From Rickettsia typhi (GTDB lineage: Bacteria > Pseudomonadota > Alphaproteobacteria > Rickettsiales > UBA1997): a stretch of 5,392 bases of DNA. This document shows, piece by piece, positions 1 to 5,392 of this stretch. How positions within the stretch are numbered: position 1 is the stretch's first letter; the number at the start of each line of letters is the position of its first letter. A model generated the notes under the pieces. The model searched no databases, was not told where the DNA came from, and was given only the letters and a program-made list of their open reading frames with translations. The stretch is from contig CAMDOL010000092.1 in assembly GCA_945903615.1 (NCBI GenBank), positions 1 through 5,392 on the forward strand, given 5' to 3'. The position numbers were made by a program, and so were the translations under genes.

Positions 1-1
1 C

Positions 2-853
2 GAAGCTGAATCTGATCACAAGGGCTACGGAATTTATCGCATCTTCCTTTGCTTGTTGCTGCAGTTTCTTGAAGATTTGTCTGATCGCGAACTTGAAAGA
101 TTCATCTGCGAGAATAATGCCGCCAGATGGTTTTGTGGTTTTGATTTAACTGCAAAAACTCCAGATCACTCTGTGTTTGGCAGAGTAAGAAGCAGAATTG
201 GAACCAACAAACTCTCGAAGATATTTTCTCTTCTTCGTGATCAGTTAAAAGCTCAAGGCTACATGAGTGAAGTATTCACCTTCGTTGACGCTACCCATCT
301 CATCTCAAAAGTTGCTCTTTGGAAAGAGCGCGATAAAGCAATTGAGCTCAAGCTTGAATCTCTCAACAACAAAACTTTGAAAGAGGTTGCGATTGATAAG
401 GATGCCAAATTCGGAGCTAAAAGCAAAGACAAAATCTGGTATGGTTACAAGCAGCATACCTCAGTGGATATGCAATCAGGAATGATCAACAAAGTGGCGA
501 TTACTCCTGCTAACCTTATTGACTCAAAAGGCTTTAAGCATGTAGCTCCAAACTCTGGCGCTGCTTATGCGGACAAAGGCTATTGCGATAAAAACGCTAA
601 ACGAGCTGCGCTCATAAAAGGAGTCCATCTTTGCGCCATCAAAAAAAATAACATGAAGGGAAAGAATCGTGATCTTGATTCTTACTACACCAAACTAAGA
701 GCTCCGTTCGAACGTGTCTTCTCCAAACAAAACAAAAGAGTTAGATACCGAGGAATTGCTAAGAATCAGTTCACAGCTTTTATGCAGGCAATTACATTCA
801 ACTTCAAAAGATTGGTTGTTCTTACTGCATCATCTCCACCACTAACAACCTGA
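2..853 (+). CDS. IS5-family DDE transposase, 5' end outside window
   Basis: This gene encodes a transposase that would cut and join the ends of its own insertion sequence. The frame is open from the first complete codon at base 2, so the start lies to the left; 283 codons are visible before the TGA at 851-853. The TTG at 53 is internal, because the 17 codons before it (including GYGIYRIFLC) continue the usual N-terminal helical region into LLLQFLEDLSDRELERF. Catalytic residues can be seen: Asp in FVDAT (codon 287-289), Asp in AYADKGY (572-574) and Glu in APFERVF (710-712). The last sits in a Y..R..E..K signature typical of IS4/IS5 enzymes (YYTKLRAPFERVFSKQNK). The C-terminus (FMQAITFNFKRLVVL) is also typical. 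No frameshift or stop is seen, so the visible part looks intact. Two sampled lines are 42-47% G+C, higher than the neighbouring genes, which fits acquired DNA. The IS5 assignment is from motif recognition; the subgroup is uncertain. Confidence 0.9.
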   Translation, partial: EAESDHKGYGIYRIFLCLLLQFLEDLSDRELERFICENNAARWFCGFDLTAKTPDHSVFGRVRSRIGTNKLSKIFSLLRDQLKAQGYMSEVFTFVDATHLISKVALWKERDKAIELKLESLNNKTLKEVAIDKDAKFGAKSKDKIWYGYKQHTSVDMQSGMINKVAITPANLIDSKGFKHVAPNSGAAYADKGYCDKNAKRAALIKGVHLCAIKKNNMKGKNRDLDSYYTKLRAPFERVFSKQNKRVRYRGIAKNQFTAFMQAITFNFKRLVVLTASSPPLTT

Positions 854-954
854 ATAAGGGATTGCTGTATCTAAACCACGAAGAAACAACCAAAATCACC
901 AAAACTGCGGATCAAAACGCGGGAAAAATCAGAAAAAGCTCCAAAAAATTAAAC

Positions 955-988
955 AAAAAATCTCATAAAATTCTGAATCAGATTTTTT
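955..988. terminator. AT-rich stem-loop in the IS tail, possible weak terminator
   Basis: AAAAAATCT (955-963) and AGATTTTTT (980-988) form a perfect 9-bp stem around a 16-base loop, and the second arm runs into a T tract. It lies about 100 bases after the transposase stop and could end its transcript. The stem has only one G-C pair, and inverted A/T runs are common by chance in DNA this AT-rich. Confidence 0.2.
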
Positions 989-1011
989 TAGGATAAATTT
1001 TTCAGAAAGTT

Positions 1012-1028
1012 GGATTTGCGACAGGCTC
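1012..1028 (-). repeat. Probable right terminal inverted repeat of the IS
   Basis: On the minus strand this reads GAGCCTGTCGCAAATCC, inward from the element's end. It marks the change from the AT-rich IS tail to the repeat block. Its partner at the left end is not in the window, so the pairing cannot be tested here. Confidence 0.5.
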
Positions 1029-1032
1029 CTAA
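1029..1032. repeat. Possible target-site duplication, CTAA
   Basis: CTAA follows directly after the proposed terminal repeat and fits the YTAR target consensus known for IS5-group elements. The matching copy would be left of the window. A four-base match alone is weak evidence. Confidence 0.35.
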
Positions 1033-1037
1033 AATAA

Positions 1038-1076
1038 GGGCTTTAGCCCAATACTTCTGATGTCGGGCTAAAGCCC
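1038..1076. repeat. REPIN-like nested inverted repeat
   Basis: GGGCTTTAGCCC (1038-1049) and GGGCTAAAGCCC (1065-1076) are perfect reverse complements, separated by 15 bases. Each 12-mer is also a small hairpin by itself (GGGCT, two-base loop, AGCCC). The stretch can therefore fold as one 12-bp stem or as two 5-bp stems. This architecture, two short palindromes in inverted orientation, is that of REPIN elements mobilised by RAYT (REP-associated tyrosine) transposases. The plus-strand copy is followed within two bases by five T's (1079-1083), so it could also act as a rho-independent terminator. The repeat structure is seen directly; the REPIN identity is inference, as copy number in the genome is unknown. 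Confidence 0.6.
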
Positions 1077-1095
1077 AGTTTTTCTTAATCTCTTA

Positions 1096-1117
1096 ACCGT
1101 CGGTTAAAACCGACGGT
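1096..1117. repeat. Perfect 10-bp palindrome related to the preceding element
   Basis: ACCGTCGGTT (1096-1105) and AACCGACGGT (1108-1117) are perfect reverse complements around a two-base AA spacer, giving a strong GC-rich hairpin. Its core resembles the right half of the previous element: GTCGG, then an A-rich centre, then CC (GTCGGGCTAAAGCCC compared with GTCGGTTAAAACC). It may be a diverged member of the same REP-like family. There is no T tract directly after it on either strand, so it is less terminator-like than the first one. Confidence 0.55.
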
Positions 1118-1223
1118 AATTAAAAACAGCAAATTATATCGAAAAAATTTCTTATACCTGTTGAACAATTTTTTGATAAGGGTTTTAAGAGTTTTAGTGT
1201 TTGGCTAAGAGGACAGAAGTGGC

Positions 1224-1264
1224 TTTTGCCCTAGATTTTGCCCTAGATTTTGCCCTAGATTTTG
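1224..1264. repeat. 12-bp tandem repeat, three full copies plus a partial
   Basis: The unit TTTTGCCCTAGA occurs without a mismatch at 1224-1235, 1236-1247 and 1248-1259, followed by the partial TTTTG at 1260-1264. Identical copies suggest recent slippage or a variable-number locus. The unit length is a multiple of three, so both strands stay open through it in some frames, but no conserved product is recognised. A set of protein-binding sites is possible but unsupported. Confidence 0.75.
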
Positions 1265-1279
1265 GCATATTTTTAGTGA

Positions 1280-1337
1280 TTTTTTCTTAAACTTTTTTTG
1301 CAATATCGGGAATATTTTAAAAAAATTCAAGAAAAAA
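1280..1337. repeat. Long AT-rich imperfect inverted repeat
   Basis: The arms 1280-1306 and 1312-1337 pair around the five-base loop CGGGA (1307-1311). From the loop outward: AATAT with ATATT, a two-base mismatch (GC opposite TT), T7 (1293-1299) with A7 (1319-1325), one bulged C at 1292, AA with TT, one mismatch, then TTTTTTCTT (1280-1288) with AAGAAAAAA (1329-1337). The stem is long but almost only A-T pairs. It could be a bidirectional terminator at the end of the argG-GNAT unit or the remnant of a small mobile element; neither is shown. Confidence 0.4.
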
Positions 1338-1411
1338 AGAGCAAAAATAGGGCGAAATATAAGATAAAATTAATTAGCTAACAGTGTCCAGAGGTGACCT
1401 TTGAAGCGAAT

Positions 1412-1933
1412 CTAAATTTTTGTATAATTAGGGTTTATCCACCCCATAATTATATCAGATTCAAAACTACCAAAAGAGCTGGCAGTGCGACATTTTAAAT
1501 ATCCTTCAATTGCAAAGCCAAGTTTTTGATAAAGAGCAATTGCCTTGGGATTATTGCTTCTAACGAATAATTCTACTCTGACAATTTCTGGGTGATGATT
1601 TTTTATTTCTTCTAAAAGATGAGTAAAAATTTTTCTCCCCAATCCTTGACTGTGAAAATCTGGATGCACCACTAACATTAAATTTCCCAGCATATGTAAA
1701 AAACATTCTGGATCAAATTTATAACAATGAATCGCAGCAATTAATTGTTGTGGATTTTGTGGATTTTCAATCACCAACATCAGGCCTTGCTTGGCGGATT
1801 TTTCAAAATATTCATTGATTAAATCGTGATCAATCTCATCTGGCGTGCGTGCAATACCATCAGGAGTTTTTGCCGCTTTTTTATAAAGTTCGACGATGGA
1901 ATTAATATCGGATTTAGTAGCTTTTCTGACCAT
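1412..1933 (-). CDS. GNAT-family N-acetyltransferase
   Basis: The 173-residue product is a single-domain GNAT protein, which moves an acetyl group from acetyl-CoA to an amine; the substrate cannot be read from the sequence. The N-terminal part (VRKATKSDINSIVELY) is the usual first strand and helix. Motif A lies at about residues 86-108 (LMLVVHPDFHSQGLGRKIF), with the acetyl-CoA pyrophosphate loop HSQGLG; the usual Gln/Arg at its first position is His here. Motif B is about 121-147 (SNNPKAIALYQKLGF), including Asn127 and Tyr135, and the end reads ESDIIMGWINPNY. Length is normal for the family. The ATG lies one base after the argG stop (TAGAATG), so it is probably translated by reinitiation or coupling from argG; only a weak AAGAAA-like purine stretch precedes it. 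An ArgA-like role in arginine synthesis is conceivable from its neighbour, but nothing in the sequence supports that over a generic acetyltransferase such as one acting on proteins or small amines. Confidence 0.85.
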   Translation of the reverse strand: MVRKATKSDINSIVELYKKAAKTPDGIARTPDEIDHDLINEYFEKSAKQGLMLVIENPQNPQQLIAAIHCYKFDPECFLHMLGNLMLVVHPDFHSQGLGRKIFTHLLEEIKNHHPEIVRVELFVRSNNPKAIALYQKLGFAIEGYLKCRTASSFGSFESDIIMGWINPNYTKI

Positions 1934-1934
1934 T

Positions 1935-3149
1935 CTATTTCTTCACTCTTGCCCCAATTCTCAATCTGAGTGCGTTCAACTTAATAAATCCCGCCGCATC
2001 TTTTTGATCATAAACCGAGTCTTCTTCAAAAGTAACATGAGCTTCAGAATATAAGCTGTAAGGAGATTTGCGCCCAATTACCGAGACTGATCCTTTGTAT
2101 AATTTTAATCTCACAATGCCTGAAACATTTTCTTGCGATTTATCGATGGCGGCTTGCAGCATCTCTCTTTCAGGGGAAAACCAAAAACCATTATAAATTA
2201 ATTTAGCATATTTTGGCATTAACTCGTCCTTCAAATGCATTGCTTCACGATCTAAAGTTATACTTTCCATTGCGCGGTGAGCGGCTAGAAGAATTGTTCC
2301 TCCGGGAGTTTCATAAACTCCTCTGGATTTCATGCCCACAAAACGATTTTCAACAATATCAGCCCTTCCAATTCCATTGGCACCGCCAACTTCATTAAGC
2401 TTTGTAAGCAAATTAGCTGGGGATAATTTTTTTCCATCAATGGCAAATGCATCGCCTTTTTTAAATTCCACTTCAATAATTGTGGCTTTATCTGGCGCTT
2501 TTTCTGGAGAAACTGTGCGCTGATAAACATATTCTGGAGCTTCAATCCAAGGATCTTCCAAAACCTTTCCTTCTGATGAAGTGTGCAGCAAATTAGCATC
2601 AACCGAATATGGCGCTTCACCTCTTTTATCTTTAGCGACAGGAATTTGATTTTTCTCAGCATAATCAATCAGCTTGGTTCTGGAATTTAAATCCCACTCC
2701 CTCCAAGGAGCGATAATTTTGATATCTGGTTTGTTGGCATAGTAAGAAAGTTCAAAACGAACCTGATCATTTCCCTTGCCAGTAGCTCCGTGAGAAACTG
2801 CGTCCGCACCAACCATTTTAGCAATTTCAATTTGCCTTTTAGCAATCAAAGGGCGGGCAATTGAAGTTCCAAGCAAATAAGTTCCTTCATATAAAGTATT
2901 GGCGCGAAACATTGGAAAGACATAATCGCGAACAAATTCTTCGCGCAAATCTTCAATAAAAATTTGTTTAACACCCATATTTTGTGCTTTCTTGCGCGCT
3001 GGCTCAAGCTCTTCACCCTGCCCCAAATCGGCAGTAAAAGTTATCACTTCACAACCATAATTTTCCTGAAGCCATTTTAAAATAACTGAAGTATCAAGAC
3101 CGCCAGAATAGGCTAAAACCACTTTTTTAACTTTTTTATTTTTGACCAT
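1935..3149 (-). CDS. argG: Argininosuccinate synthase
   Basis: ArgG joins citrulline and aspartate using ATP to make argininosuccinate, the penultimate step of arginine synthesis, in the cytoplasm. Motifs appear in family order: the ATP-pyrophosphatase P-loop AYSGGLDTS (residues 13-21), [17 protein letters not shown] (88-104), [14 protein letters not shown] (120-133), the citrulline/aspartate-site region [19 protein letters not shown] (182-200), then [31 protein letters not shown] and [11 protein letters not shown]. The ATG at 3149 gives 404 residues, the normal size. The frame stays open upstream to a TTG at 3224, but those 25 extra residues ([18 protein letters not shown] and more) are unlike the family, so I reject that start. 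No clear Shine-Dalgarno sequence precedes the ATG. It is the first gene of a pair with the GNAT gene, and is divergent from yihY. No argH or other arginine gene is in view. The [11 protein letters not shown] region resembles alphaproteobacterial ArgG. The gene looks intact. Confidence 0.97.
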   Translation of the reverse strand: MVKNKKVKKVVLAYSGGLDTSVILKWLQENYGCEVITFTADLGQGEELEPARKKAQNMGVKQIFIEDLREEFVRDYVFPMFRANTLYEGTYLLGTSIARPLIAKRQIEIAKMVGADAVSHGATGKGNDQVRFELSYYANKPDIKIIAPWREWDLNSRTKLIDYAEKNQIPVAKDKRGEAPYSVDANLLHTSSEGKVLEDPWIEAPEYVYQRTVSPEKAPDKATIIEVEFKKGDAFAIDGKKLSPANLLTKLNEVGGANGIGRADIVENRFVGMKSRGVYETPGGTILLAAHRAMESITLDREAMHLKDELMPKYAKLIYNGFWFSPEREMLQAAIDKSQENVSGIVRLKLYKGSVSVIGRKSPYSLYSEAHVTFEEDSVYDQKDAAGFIKLNALRLRIGARVKK

Positions 3150-3242
3150 AGATTTATTGCTTATTTTATTGATTGTAATTTGTCGATTTTTAATTAGATT
3201 TTTGGGAAAGGGCAGAAAATACAACCAAAACAGTAAAAATCA
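3150..3242. promoter_or_regulatory. Divergent promoter region between argG and yihY
   Basis: These 93 bases separate the start codons of two outward-facing genes, so promoters for both probably lie here. For yihY, TTGATT (3169-3174) and TAATTA (3191-3196) have a 16-base spacing and could be a weak -35/-10 pair. For argG, TACAAT on the minus strand (about 3173-3178) resembles a -10 box, but no good -35 goes with it. No ARG-box-like palindrome or riboswitch fold is apparent. The boxes are guesses in very AT-rich DNA; the presence of promoters is inferred from the gene layout. Confidence 0.45.
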
Positions 3243-4130
3243 ATGAAATCAAAATGGAGGATAGCGAGAAGAAAATTTATTCTCCTTCCCTATCATATTC
3301 TTAGATCTTCAATCAGCGACACCATAAGACAGAATGGTATTGAGCATGCTGGTTACCTAGCATTCTTGTCGATTTTATCACTTTTTCCATTTCTAATTTT
3401 TTTATTTTCTATCGTCACTTATTTTGGCAATTCTACTATTTGCAGCAATTTGATTTATGTTGTTCTCAATAATTTGCCCAACAATATTTCCACCTCACTT
3501 TTGCCTCGCGTTAGTGAGATTGTGAATGGACCTCCACAAAGTCTTTTAACGATAGCAATTATTGGAATTGTTTGGACTGCGTCAAGTGCAGTTGAAGGCT
3601 TACGCACCATTCTAAATCGTGCCTCACGCGCACCAAGCCCACCACCATATGTTTGGGGAAGATTACTCAGTATTATGCAGTTTATTGTTATCACTTTAGT
3701 AATTTCCATAACCCTTATCATTTTAGTTTTGGCGCCGGCAATATTAAGAAAAATTGAAATGGCATTTTTAGTCAATTTTAAAATTGATTATGACTGGCTC
3801 TATTTTCGTCAATCAATCATCGTGATTATTTTATTCATCACTACTTCACTACTTTACTATCACATCGCCGATATTGAACAACGCTTTATTGATACTATTC
3901 CAGGAACTCTGGTTGCTCTTACTTTGTGGATAATCACTTTGCGCCTCTTTGCAATTTATTTAGAAAATTTTAATCAATTTAATTTGGTTTATGGCAGTTT
4001 GGGCGGCATTATTGGGGCGCTGATGTTTTTTTATTTTGTAAATTTAATTTTTATTATTGGTGCAGAATTTAATTATCATTTCAAAAGAGCTTATAACAAA
4101 AATTCTCACCGCACTAAAAAACCATCGTAA
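3243..4130 (+). CDS. yihY: YihY/BrkB-family inner membrane protein
   Basis: This 295-residue product is an inner membrane protein of the YihY/BrkB family. Older annotations call it ribonuclease BN, but that name belongs to an unrelated enzyme; the true function is unsettled. Six hydrophobic segments are visible at about residues 38-60, 101-123, 144-166, 190-208, 217-240 and 250-275. Family features include GYLAFLSILSLFPFLIFLFS in the first helix, WTASSAVEGLRTILNRA (111-127), the P-G-T in DTIPGTLVALTLW (218-230), and YGSLGGIIGALMFFYFVNLIFIIGAEFNY near the end. The N-terminus is basic (KSKWRIARRKF), placing it on the cytoplasmic side by the positive-inside rule. The ATG at 3243 is forced: a TAA lies in frame at 3234-3236 and the next Met is inside the third helix. 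No Shine-Dalgarno sequence is seen. The stop TAA shares its last base with the ATG of folC, so the two genes are very likely cotranscribed. Length is normal for the family. Confidence 0.93.
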   Translation: MKSKWRIARRKFILLPYHILRSSISDTIRQNGIEHAGYLAFLSILSLFPFLIFLFSIVTYFGNSTICSNLIYVVLNNLPNNISTSLLPRVSEIVNGPPQSLLTIAIIGIVWTASSAVEGLRTILNRASRAPSPPPYVWGRLLSIMQFIVITLVISITLIILVLAPAILRKIEMAFLVNFKIDYDWLYFRQSIIVIILFITTSLLYYHIADIEQRFIDTIPGTLVALTLWIITLRLFAIYLENFNQFNLVYGSLGGIIGALMFFYFVNLIFIIGAEFNYHFKRAYNKNSHRTKKPS

Positions 4131-5392
4131 TGCAATTACCATTCTGGCCAGATCCTTCCAGCTATCGCAATATTGAACTTGGTCTATCTCGAGTCTATCA
4201 ATTGCTGTTAAGACTTGGCAATCCTCACCTCAAACTTCCACCGACAATTCACATTGCTGGCACCAATGGCAAAGGCTCAACCCTAGCTTTTCTAAGAGCG
4301 ATTTTTGAAGATGCTGGTTTGCAAGTTCATTGTTACATTTCTCCGCATTTAGTGCGTTTTAATGAACGAATTATTTTGAGCGGAAAAGAAATTGATGATG
4401 ATTTTCTCAATAGAATTTTACAAGAATGTAAAACAGCGGCAGAGTTGGAGCCAAAAATTAATATCACATTTTTTGAAGGAATAACCGTTGCTGCGTTTGT
4501 GGCATTTTCAAAAGTTCAAGCTGATGTTTTGTTGCTAGAAACTGGAATGGGCGGCAGACTTGACGCAACTAATGTTATTGAAAATCCAATCGCAACAATC
4601 ATAACTCCTGTTGCTTTTGATCACACTGAATTTTTGGGAAAAACTTTAGCCAAAATTGCTTTTGAAAAAGCTGGAATCATTAAACCAAATTGCCCAGTTA
4701 TTATCTCCAAACAAAAACCTTCAGCTTTAAAAGTTCTGCAAGATGTTGCTTTAAAAAATAATAGCCAAATTCACTTACCGCTTACAACTTATAACTTATC
4801 ACTGACCACCCCAAACTTTGAAGGAGAACATCAAATCATCAATGCCAAAACTGCCATCGCAGCAATTTTTGCGCAAAAGACATTTAAAATTTCAACGAAA
4901 AATATTGAGCAAGGTTTACAAAAAGCGATTTGGCCAGCGCGCTTGCAAAAAATTTCTGACGGAAAATTTTATCAAATTTTACTAAAAAATTTCCAACTAA
5001 TTTTAGATGGCAGTCACAATCCTGCTGGCGCTAGAACAGTTGCGAGCTGGTTAAAAGAGCAGCAAAAAGAATTGCCGGCCAAAAATTATTTAGTTTGTGC
5101 CATGCTCAAAGACAAAGACAGCGCAAGCTTTTTGAAGCATTTGGCAAAACAAACTGAGATGTTGATTGGCTTAAAAATTTCTGATGAGGAAAAAAGCAAA
5201 CCTGCTAAAGAAATTGTAAAAATAGCTCAGAGCTTGAATATTAAAGCCAAAACCGCACTTGGCTTTTCTGAAGCGATTGAAGAAATTACAAAATATCATC
5301 TTAAAAATTATTCAAATGAGTCAGCAAAAATTATCATCTGCGGCTCGCTTTATTTGGCAGGAAAATTTCTAGAAGAGAGTCAAGAAATAGCC
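4130..5392 (+). CDS. folC: Folylpolyglutamate/dihydrofolate synthase, 3' end outside window
   Basis: FolC adds glutamate to dihydropteroate (making dihydrofolate) and/or to tetrahydrofolates with ATP, in the cytoplasm; which activities this copy has cannot be read directly. It starts with MQLPFWPDPSSYRNIELGL at an ATG overlapping the yihY stop (TAATG). The Mur-ligase-type fold shows in order: P-loop GTNGKGS (residues 44-50), SPHLVRFNER (71-80), ITFFE (112-116), LLLETGMGGRLDATNV (134-149), DHTEFLG (164-170), the EKAGIIK segment (179-185) whose Lys180 is the usual carbamylated lysine, GEHQIINAKTAIAA (232-245), WPARLQ (268-273, where the family usually has WPGR), LDGSHNPAGA (292-301) in the C-terminal glutamate-ligase domain, and CGSLYLAG (404-411). 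The frame is open for 421 codons to the right edge with no stop; the family is about 420-440 residues, so only a few residues should be missing. The pattern resembles alphaproteobacterial FolC. No Shine-Dalgarno sequence precedes it, which suggests coupling to yihY translation. Confidence 0.95.
   Translation, partial: MQLPFWPDPSSYRNIELGLSRVYQLLLRLGNPHLKLPPTIHIAGTNGKGSTLAFLRAIFEDAGLQVHCYISPHLVRFNERIILSGKEIDDDFLNRILQECKTAAELEPKINITFFEGITVAAFVAFSKVQADVLLLETGMGGRLDATNVIENPIATIITPVAFDHTEFLGKTLAKIAFEKAGIIKPNCPVIISKQKPSALKVLQDVALKNNSQIHLPLTTYNLSLTTPNFEGEHQIINAKTAIAAIFAQKTFKISTKNIEQGLQKAIWPARLQKISDGKFYQILLKNFQLILDGSHNPAGARTVASWLKEQQKELPAKNYLVCAMLKDKDSASFLKHLAKQTEMLIGLKISDEEKSKPAKEIVKIAQSLNIKAKTALGFSEAIEEITKYHLKNYSNESAKIIICGSLYLAGKFLEESQEIA

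Larger units (their letters stand above)
1..1028 (+). mobile_element. Right portion of an IS5-like insertion sequence
   Basis: The element contains the transposase gene and about 175 bases of AT-rich noncoding DNA after its stop codon. The left end is outside the window, so the full length is unknown. The right boundary at 1028 is inferred from a sequence whose reverse complement starts GAGCCTGTCGCAAATCC, which looks like an IS5-type terminal repeat, and from the CTAA that follows, matching the YTAR target preference of the IS5 group. A tail of 175 bases is rather long for this family, so a nearer boundary is possible, but I saw no better candidate between 853 and 1028. Confidence 0.65.
1033..1411. 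other. Repeat-rich AT-rich intergenic block without a convincing gene
   Basis: This 379-base stretch lies between the inferred IS end and the stop codon of the minus-strand GNAT gene. No frame in it looks like a conserved protein. It contains two GC-rich palindromes (1038-1076, 1096-1117), a 12-bp tandem repeat (1224-1264) and a long AT-rich imperfect inverted repeat (1280-1337), each listed separately. The rest (1118-1223 and 1338-1411) is mostly A/T runs with no tRNA, rRNA or clear promoter. It is the meeting zone of convergent transcription from the transposase and the argG-GNAT unit, so terminators are expected here. Confidence 0.7.

Noticed and set aside
53..55. TTG at 53 as the start of the transposase
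   Set aside because: The frame is open through the left edge of the window and the codons before it encode a normal continuation of the transposase N-terminal domain.
1142..1174. AAAAAATT and AATTTTTT as an 8-bp hairpin
   Set aside because: Pure A/T arms with a 17-base loop are expected by chance in this AT-rich stretch and would be unstable.
1224..1264. Tandem repeat as a CRISPR array or iteron origin
   Set aside because: The units are 12 bp and directly adjacent with no spacers, and there is no cas, rep or DnaA-box context.
1381..1411. AGGTGACCT near the GNAT stop as a terminator or IS end
   Set aside because: The palindrome has only a four-base arm with one central base, no T tract on the expected strand, and no partner repeat.
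2213..2668. Open frames on both strands inside argG
   Set aside because: They lie wholly within a clearly conserved argG and their translations show no domain; they are shadows of the coding frame.
3150..3224. Longer argG start at the TTG at 3224, adding 25 residues
   Set aside because: The extra residues do not resemble the ArgG N-terminus, the start would be TTG, and the ATG at 3149 gives the family's usual length directly before the P-loop.
3455..3775. Minus-strand open frame inside yihY
   Set aside because: It is antisense to a well-supported membrane protein gene and its product is not recognisable.

Overview
The window looks like a piece of chromosome from an AT-rich bacterium. Sampled 60-base lines are about 30-37% G+C in the yihY and folC genes. 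The readable proteins resemble alphaproteobacterial versions: ArgG carries a [11 protein letters not shown] block and FolC an ITFFE...DHTEFLG pattern. The low G+C, the IS5-type transposase and the weak or missing Shine-Dalgarno sequences would fit a host-associated lineage such as Rickettsiales/Holosporales or relatives. That placement is inference from remembered family patterns, not a database result.

Layout. (1) Positions 1 to about 1028 are the right-hand part of an IS5-family insertion sequence. Its transposase frame is already open at the left edge, ends at 853, and has all three DDE residues. The element probably ends at a terminal repeat at 1012-1028, followed by a possible CTAA target duplication. 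(2) Positions 1033-1411 hold no convincing gene but are dense in structure: a nested pair of inverted 12-mers resembling a REPIN (1038-1076), a second perfect palindrome of related sequence (1096-1117), three copies of a 12-bp tandem repeat (1224-1264) and a long AT-rich imperfect palindrome (1280-1337). (3) Positions 1412-3149, minus strand, are argG (argininosuccinate synthase) followed one base later by a GNAT acetyltransferase gene. (4) A 93-bp divergent intergenic region (3150-3242) separates argG from (5) a plus-strand pair: yihY (six-helix membrane protein) overlapping folC by one base in a TAATG junction. folC runs off the right edge with 421 codons visible, close to full family length.

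How they fit together. argG and the GNAT gene form a tight two-gene unit, as do yihY and folC; the two units share one upstream region. The functions are ordinary housekeeping: the penultimate arginine-synthesis step, folate (poly)glutamylation, a membrane protein of unsettled function and a generic acetyltransferase. I see no new defence or metabolic system. The least explained part is the repeat-rich block between the IS end and the GNAT gene, where the REPIN-like element is the best lead.
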